A stretch of DNA of 64,000 nucleotides from the NCBI RefSeq assembly GCF_002869745.1, contig NZ_PNOS01000019.1:1-64000 (forward strand), read 5' to 3'. The notes below the pieces were generated by a model, which saw only the letters and a list, made by a program, of their open reading frames with translations, ran no database searches and had not been told where the DNA came from. Both the position numbers and the translations under genes were made by a program. This document shows positions 60,049 through 64,000 of this stretch, in pieces. This DNA comes from Oceaniglobus roseus (GTDB lineage: Bacteria; Pseudomonadota; Alphaproteobacteria; Rhodobacterales; Rhodobacteraceae). The first letter of the stretch is position 1, and each line of letters starts with the position of its first letter.

Positions 60049-61282
60049 TCTCGGCCTCCCCGTTGGCGTTGACGGCCCAGGTCTGGATGCCGTTGTTGTG
60101 GTAGATCGAGTTCTCGCCGCGGACCTTCCTCAGCATGTCCTTCGTCGGCTGGACATAGCCGGTGCTGTCCATCGCCCGGCTCTGCAGCAGCATCGGGGCG
60201 CCGTCCCAGTCGATCTCGAGGTAGAACCGGTGCATCGACTTGTCCATCGACGGCCCCGACATCCGCGCCTGATGCCAGGTCATGCCGCCGTCGGTCGTGA
60301 CATCCACCCGCGGGATCGTGCCGCGCCCCGACCAGGCGACGCCGGTGATGACCAGCGGCCCCTTGCCATGGGTGATCGGCGCCTGCGGCGAGGGGCTGGT
60401 GATGACGGACTTGGCGTCCATCTCCCAGGTGAACTTGCGGGCGCGGCCGTTGTCGAGAAGGTCGGTGTACTTGCTCGTCTCCTCGCGCTGCTCCCAGGGC
60501 TGGTCGCCCACTTCGAGGCGGCGCAGCCACTTCACCCACATGTTGCCTTCCCAGCCCGGCACGACCAGGCGGACGGGATAGCCCTGCTCGGGGCGCAGCG
60601 CCTCGCCGTTCATCTTCCAGGCGACGAGGCAGTCGTCGAGCGCCTTCTCCATCGGGATCGAGCGGGTCATCGCCGCCGCATCCGCACCCTCGGCCAGCAG
60701 CCAGGTGCCCGCGGCCTTCACCCCCGCCTCTTCCAGCAGCAGGCGCAGGGGCACGCCCGTATACATCACGTTGTGGATCATGCCGTGGGTGTACTGGCAG
60801 CCGTTCAGCTGCGCGCCCGCCCACTCCATCCCGGAGTTCGCGGCGCATTCCAGGAAATGCACGCGGTTTACACGGGGAAAGCGCATGAGGTCGGCCATGG
60901 TGAAGACCAGCGGCCTTTCGACCAGGCCGTTGATCATCAGCCGGTGTTCCGCCGGGTCCACCTCGGCGATGCCGGCGTGGTGACGCTCGAAGCACAACCC
61001 GTTCGGGGTGATGATCCCGTCAAGCTCGTGCAGCGGCGTGAAGTTGACCGAGCTCACGGGATCCGCCGTCAGCCAAGGCACGTTGCGGCGCACCACGTGG
61101 GCCTCGTACTGCGACGGGTGGCCATAGGGGCGGGCGTCCACCCCCTCGCCCAGCTGCTGCATCCAGGGCCGAAGCTCGGTGATCGCGGGGTCGGCGGACT
61201 GTGCCATGGCCCGGCCGCCGGACAAGGCGGCTCCGGCCACGGCGGCCCCCCTCAGGAAGGCGCGTCGTGTCGGGGTCTTCAT
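60032..61282 (-). CDS. soxC: Sulfane dehydrogenase molybdenum subunit SoxC
   Basis: Periplasmic sulfite-oxidase-family molybdoenzyme, 416 aa. Tat signal TRRAFLRGAAVAGAALSGG (5-23). The molybdenum-ligand Cys is in VHFLECAANSGMEW (Cys146). The C-terminal dimerisation domain includes ITGVAWSGRGTIPRVDVTTD. With SoxD it removes electrons from protein-bound sulfane sulfur. The presence of SoxCD predicts complete thiosulfate oxidation to sulfate without sulfur globules. Start at 61282, 20 bases after the DsrE-like gene. Confidence 0.95.
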   Translation of the reverse strand: MKTPTRRAFLRGAAVAGAALSGGRAMAQSADPAITELRPWMQQLGEGVDARPYGHPSQYEAHVVRRNVPWLTADPVSSVNFTPLHELDGIITPNGLCFERHHAGIAEVDPAEHRLMINGLVERPLVFTMADLMRFPRVNRVHFLECAANSGMEWAGAQLNGCQYTHGMIHNVMYTGVPLRLLLEEAGVKAAGTWLLAEGADAAAMTRSIPMEKALDDCLVAWKMNGEALRPEQGYPVRLVVPGWEGNMWVKWLRRLEVGDQPWEQREETSKYTDLLDNGRARKFTWEMDAKSVITSPSPQAPITHGKGPLVITGVAWSGRGTIPRVDVTTDGGMTWHQARMSGPSMDKSMHRFYLEIDWDGAPMLLQSRAMDSTGYVQPTKDMLRKVRGENSIYHNNGIQTWAVNANGEAENVEIS

Positions 61283-61302
61283 CGGTTTTCTCCTTCGTGG
61301 GG

Positions 61303-61740
61303 TTACGGCCTGACGTAGCTGTAACCGTCCTCCTGCAGCTCGATCAGCCGCACGACGCCCGAGGGCACCACCTTGGCCTCGTCCAGCAGTTCGGGCTTCT
61401 TCCCGGTCTTCTTCTCCATCCCGTCCATGGTGTTGGCGCAGGCGGCGAAACTCATGCCCTCTGTCTCCAGCGACATGGCGGCGATGCGGTCGGCGACGGG
61501 GCTGTCGGCCATAACCATGTGCAGGCCGGGGCCGTAGGTGACGATCTCGATCGTCACGGTGTCGCCCTGCTCCCTGTAATAGGAGGCGACGTTGGCGGCG
61601 TTGTTCAGCGCCATGTTCATCACCTGCGGGTCGTTCTCGTCGACGTGGATCGCCAGCTTGTGGGCCTTGCCCTCGGCGAACGCGCCGGTGGCCAGCATCC
61701 CGATCAGGGCGGCAGTCACGAAAGCCTTCATGTCCTTCAT
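61303..61740 (-). CDS. Exported DsrE-family protein
   Basis: 145 aa. Signal peptide about 1-23 (AFVTAALIGMLATGAFAEG). The DsrE/DsrF-like fold follows: KLAIHVDENDPQVMNMALNN, VTIEIVTYGPGLHMV, and a Cys in MSFAACANTMDGMEKKTGKK at the position of the sulfur-carrying Cys in DsrE-like proteins. The ATGA overlap with the soxB stop fixes the start at 61740. It is wedged between soxB and soxC, so a periplasmic sulfur-relay role is plausible but unproven. Confidence 0.85.
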   Translation of the reverse strand: MKDMKAFVTAALIGMLATGAFAEGKAHKLAIHVDENDPQVMNMALNNAANVASYYREQGDTVTIEIVTYGPGLHMVMADSPVADRIAAMSLETEGMSFAACANTMDGMEKKTGKKPELLDEAKVVPSGVVRLIELQEDGYSYVRP

Positions 61741-63431
61741 CCTTGTTCCAGAGTGACGGCGGTGTTCTCGGGCACCGAGACGGTGCCCTTCGACTTGATG
61801 TGCGCCTCGAGCACCTCCCAGATCGGCGGGCCCTCGGTGCCTTCGTTGACGCTGGCCCAGCCCGCGATGGTGTAGGTCTTCGCGGGGTCGATCCTTTCGC
61901 CCGTGCCAAGCAGCGTGAGCTCGGACAGCCGCTTGCCCTGCTCCTGCATGATGTCGATGCGGTAGCCGAGGCCGCCGACCCGCACCATGTCGCCGCCCTG
62001 CTGGTAGTAGGGGTCGGGGTTGAACAGGTTGTCGGCCACGTCCTCCAGCACGATCTTCAGCATCTCGCCGGTCATTTCCGAGCGGTAGGCGGCGGGGTAG
62101 GACATGGCGGTGACGTTGAACACGTCCTCCCGCGTGATCTCCTGCCCCGGCATCACCGAGGCGCCCCAGCGGAAGCCGGGGCTGAGCGCGATCTCGGCGT
62201 CGCGCTGCTCCAGCAGGGCCTCGCAGATCAGGTCGTCCCACGTCCCGTTGAAGTTGCCCCGGCGGTAGAGGAGCGTGTCGGTGCTTCCCAACACCTCGGC
62301 CATCTCGGTGGCGAAGGGGGCGCGGGTCTCGTCCACCAGCGCCGTCATCTCGGCATCCGGCGCGATCACGTCCGAGAAGATGGGGATCAGCCGGTGGCGC
62401 AGCGCCTTCATCGCGCCGTCCGCCACGTCGAGATCGACGCGCGAGACGAACTTGCCGTGGGAGCCGGAGGCGATCAGGAAGGTCTGGCCCACCTGCACCG
62501 GCTCGGGCAAGGCATCGTGGGTGTGTCCGGTCAGGATCACGTCGATCCCCGGCACTTCCGAGGCCATCTTGCGGTCCACGTCGAAGCCGTTGTGCGACAG
62601 CACGACGACCACCTCGGCCCCCGCGTCGCGGGCCTGCTGCACCACCTCGGCCATCCGCTCGGTCCTGACGCCGAAGCTCAGGTCCGGGAACATCCACGAG
62701 GGGTTGGCAATGGGCAGATAGGGGAAGGCCTGCCCGATCACGGCGACCGAGGTGCCGTTCCGCTCGAACATCTGCATCGGCTCGTAGGCCGGTTCGTCCC
62801 AGGTGGCGTCGAAGATGTTGGCGCCGAGGAAGGGGAAGGCCAGTTCGTTCTCGACGATCTCCGTCACCCGGTCGATCCCCAGCGTGAACTCCCAGTGCGA
62901 TGTCATCGCCTCGGTCCCGAGGGCGTTGAAGATCCGGACCATGTCCGCGCCTTGCGTCCTGAGCGCGGGCAGCGAGCCCTGCCAGGTGTCGCCGCCGTCC
63001 AGCACCAGCGCGCCGGGCGCCTGCGCCTTGATCGCCTTCACCACGGTGGCGATCCGGTCCACCCCGCCCATCCGTCCGTATTCGCGCCCGAGGGCCACGA
63101 AATCCTCGAACGTCAGGGCGTAATCCATGGCCGAACCTTGTTCGATCCCGAACAGCTTGCGGAACTCGGCCCCCGTCAGGTGCGGCGGCAGCCCCGCGAC
63201 CTGGCCGACGCCGACGTTGACCGAAGGCTCGCGGAACCAGATCGGCTGGGTCTGGGCGTGGATGTCGGTGATGTGGATCAGCGTCACGTCGCCCGTCGCC
63301 TGGTCGCCGATCAGCCCCTCCTGCGTCAGGCTCTGCTGCGCGGCAAGGCGGCCCCAGTTGCCGGTGGCCGACAGGCCCCAGAGCGCCGAGGTGGCCAGAC
63401 CGGCCTGGATGAAATGGCGGCGCGAGATCAT
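61737..63431 (-). CDS. soxB: Thiosulfohydrolase SoxB
   Basis: Periplasmic 5'-nucleotidase-fold enzyme, 564 aa, which hydrolyses sulfate off SoxYZ-bound thiosulfate. Tat signal ISRRHFIQAGLATSALWG (2-19). The dimanganese site includes LIHITDIHAQTQP and LDGGDTWQGS. The family-specific SHWEFTLGIDR replaces the GNHE of nucleotidases, and VVLSHNGFDVD and ILTGHTHDALP follow. Same operon as the partial soxA upstream, with a hairpin and a palindrome between. Confidence 0.95.
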   Translation of the reverse strand: MISRRHFIQAGLATSALWGLSATGNWGRLAAQQSLTQEGLIGDQATGDVTLIHITDIHAQTQPIWFREPSVNVGVGQVAGLPPHLTGAEFRKLFGIEQGSAMDYALTFEDFVALGREYGRMGGVDRIATVVKAIKAQAPGALVLDGGDTWQGSLPALRTQGADMVRIFNALGTEAMTSHWEFTLGIDRVTEIVENELAFPFLGANIFDATWDEPAYEPMQMFERNGTSVAVIGQAFPYLPIANPSWMFPDLSFGVRTERMAEVVQQARDAGAEVVVVLSHNGFDVDRKMASEVPGIDVILTGHTHDALPEPVQVGQTFLIASGSHGKFVSRVDLDVADGAMKALRHRLIPIFSDVIAPDAEMTALVDETRAPFATEMAEVLGSTDTLLYRRGNFNGTWDDLICEALLEQRDAEIALSPGFRWGASVMPGQEITREDVFNVTAMSYPAAYRSEMTGEMLKIVLEDVADNLFNPDPYYQQGGDMVRVGGLGYRIDIMQEQGKRLSELTLLGTGERIDPAKTYTIAGWASVNEGTEGPPIWEVLEAHIKSKGTVSVPENTAVTLEQG

Positions 63432-63457
63432 CGGAAGCTCCTCCGAAGCGATGAATT

Positions 63458-63477
63458 ACATTCCGTAACGGGAATGT
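63458..63477. promoter_or_regulatory. Inverted repeat upstream of soxB
   Basis: ACATTCC / GGAATGT with a 6-base spacer, 27-46 bases before the soxB start on the minus strand. Candidate operator or internal promoter element; the regulator is not in the window. Confidence 0.45.
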
Positions 63478-63491
63478 GACTTGAGACGAAA

Positions 63492-63520
63492 GCGCCCCGG
63501 ACGGTTCCCCGCCGGGGCGC
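63492..63520 (-). terminator. Hairpin between soxA and soxB
   Basis: GCGCCCCGG / CCGGGGCGC, a 9-bp stem with an 11-base loop, 6 bases past the soxA stop and followed on the minus strand by CTTTCGT. Probably an attenuating terminator. Confidence 0.55.
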
Positions 63521-63526
63521 CTTGGA

Positions 63527-64000
63527 TCAGTTGCGGACGCTCGGCCCTTCGACCGAGAGGCCGTTGCCGCGCGAGGCGACGTAAAGTTCAAGCGCCACGA
63601 ACTCGGGGCTGCCGGGCTTGAACGTCTGGGCCCGGGTGTCGCGGATGCAGCCCTTGAAGCGGTCGTGGACCGAGTTCAGCTTGGCGTTCTTCAGCCGGTA
63701 GGCAGGGAAGCCGTTGATCTGCCCCTGGCTCAGGTGGTCGGCGCGGATCATGTTGCCGTAATTGTCTTCGTGGCAGTTGGCGCAGCTCAACTCCAGCTGG
63801 CCGTAGCGGGTGTAATACATCTCCTCGCCCTGCTTCCACGTCTCGTGGGCCGGGCCGTCGGTGGCGACGTTCACCGGCATCCCGCGCGACACGGCGGACA
63901 TCAGCGCGCTCATGTTGTCCATCTCGGTCGAGACGTATCCCCAGGGCTCGGCCCCGGCGCGCTCGGTGATGCATTCGTTGATCTGCATCTCGATGGTCTG
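63527..64000 (-). CDS. soxA: Sulfur-oxidation c-type cytochrome SoxA (5' part outside window)
   Basis: C-terminal 157 residues; the frame stays open to the right edge (Gln-Thr-Ile-Glu before the Met at 63988), so the gene begins outside. The fragment has the c-heme site CANCH (73-77) followed by YGNMIRADHLSQGQINGFPA, and FKGCIRDTRAQ with the Cys that ligates the active-site heme and carries the persulfide. With SoxX it attaches thiosulfate to SoxYZ. soxX, soxY and soxZ are presumably to the right. Confidence 0.94.
   Translation of the reverse strand, partial: QTIEMQINECITERAGAEPWGYVSTEMDNMSALMSAVSRGMPVNVATDGPAHETWKQGEEMYYTRYGQLELSCANCHEDNYGNMIRADHLSQGQINGFPAYRLKNAKLNSVHDRFKGCIRDTRAQTFKPGSPEFVALELYVASRGNGLSVEGPSVRN

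Noticed and set aside
1-64000. Mobile elements, tRNA or rRNA genes
   Set aside because: I found no transposase, integrase, att-like repeat pair or tRNA/rRNA sequence. The accessory look comes from gene content only, and the short direct repeats lie within curlin genes.

Overview
The window is high-GC DNA whose gene content points to an alphaproteobacterium of the Rhodobacterales (Roseobacter/Paracoccus type). Evidence for this is the sulfur-oxidation genes soxAB and soxCD, a four-subunit sarcosine oxidase, many periplasmic-binding-protein transporters (TAXI-TRAP, TctABC, ABC) and a cluster of very long curlin-repeat proteins. This is an inference from families, not a species identification. 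I see no rRNA, tRNA, phage genes, insertion sequence or CRISPR array. No gene-free stretch exceeds 300 bases.

About 1-45 kb is an accessory catabolic region for small organic acids, arranged as transporter-plus-enzyme modules, each with its own regulator. (1) 2-7.7 kb: the end of a peptide-type ABC transporter, a GntR/FCD regulator divergent from an FAH-family hydrolase, a TAXI-TRAP transporter, an iron-type alcohol dehydrogenase and a hotdog thioesterase. (2) 7.7-12.5 kb: a TctABC-type transporter divergent from a GntR/FCD regulator and an isocitrate-lyase-superfamily lyase. (3) 12.5-27.2 kb: a sugar-type ABC transporter divergent from a LacI-family regulator, then ATP-dependent hydantoinase HyuA/HyuB divergent from a LeuCD-like aconitase and an NAD-binding 3-hydroxyacyl-CoA dehydrogenase homologue, then a ThDP enzyme divergent from a second TAXI binding protein. 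A shared LacI-type operator (TGAATRCGYATTCA) lies in all three divergent promoters. (4) 27.3-33.9 kb: a fused TRAP permease and a livKFGMH ABC transporter. (5) 34.1-41.8 kb: FAD monooxygenase, Asp/Glu-racemase-like protein, PuuE-like deacetylase, GntR/FCD, aldehyde dehydrogenase, SDR and metallo-beta-lactamase-fold hydrolase, mostly with ATGA-type overlaps, then a HutC-type regulator. (6) 41.9-44.9 kb: a second racemase, a second lyase, an isochorismatase-family hydrolase and an SDR.

About 45-50.8 kb is a curli-like locus. Three complete secreted curlin-repeat proteins (407-466 aa) follow a fourth that has lost its 5' end. That broken end abuts an inverted fragment of csgG, which in turn abuts the 3' part of an SH3-domain gene. 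This looks like a rearrangement scar or an assembly join.

About 50.8-57.1 kb is a sarcosine oxidase operon (beta, delta, alpha, gamma) divergent from a GlxA-type AraC regulator. About 57.2-64 kb carries a Tat-exported MBL protein and, on the minus strand, sulfur-oxidation genes soxA (cut by the window edge), soxB, a DsrE-like gene, soxC, soxD and a DUF302 gene. The two unrelated loci both use the symbol 'sox'.
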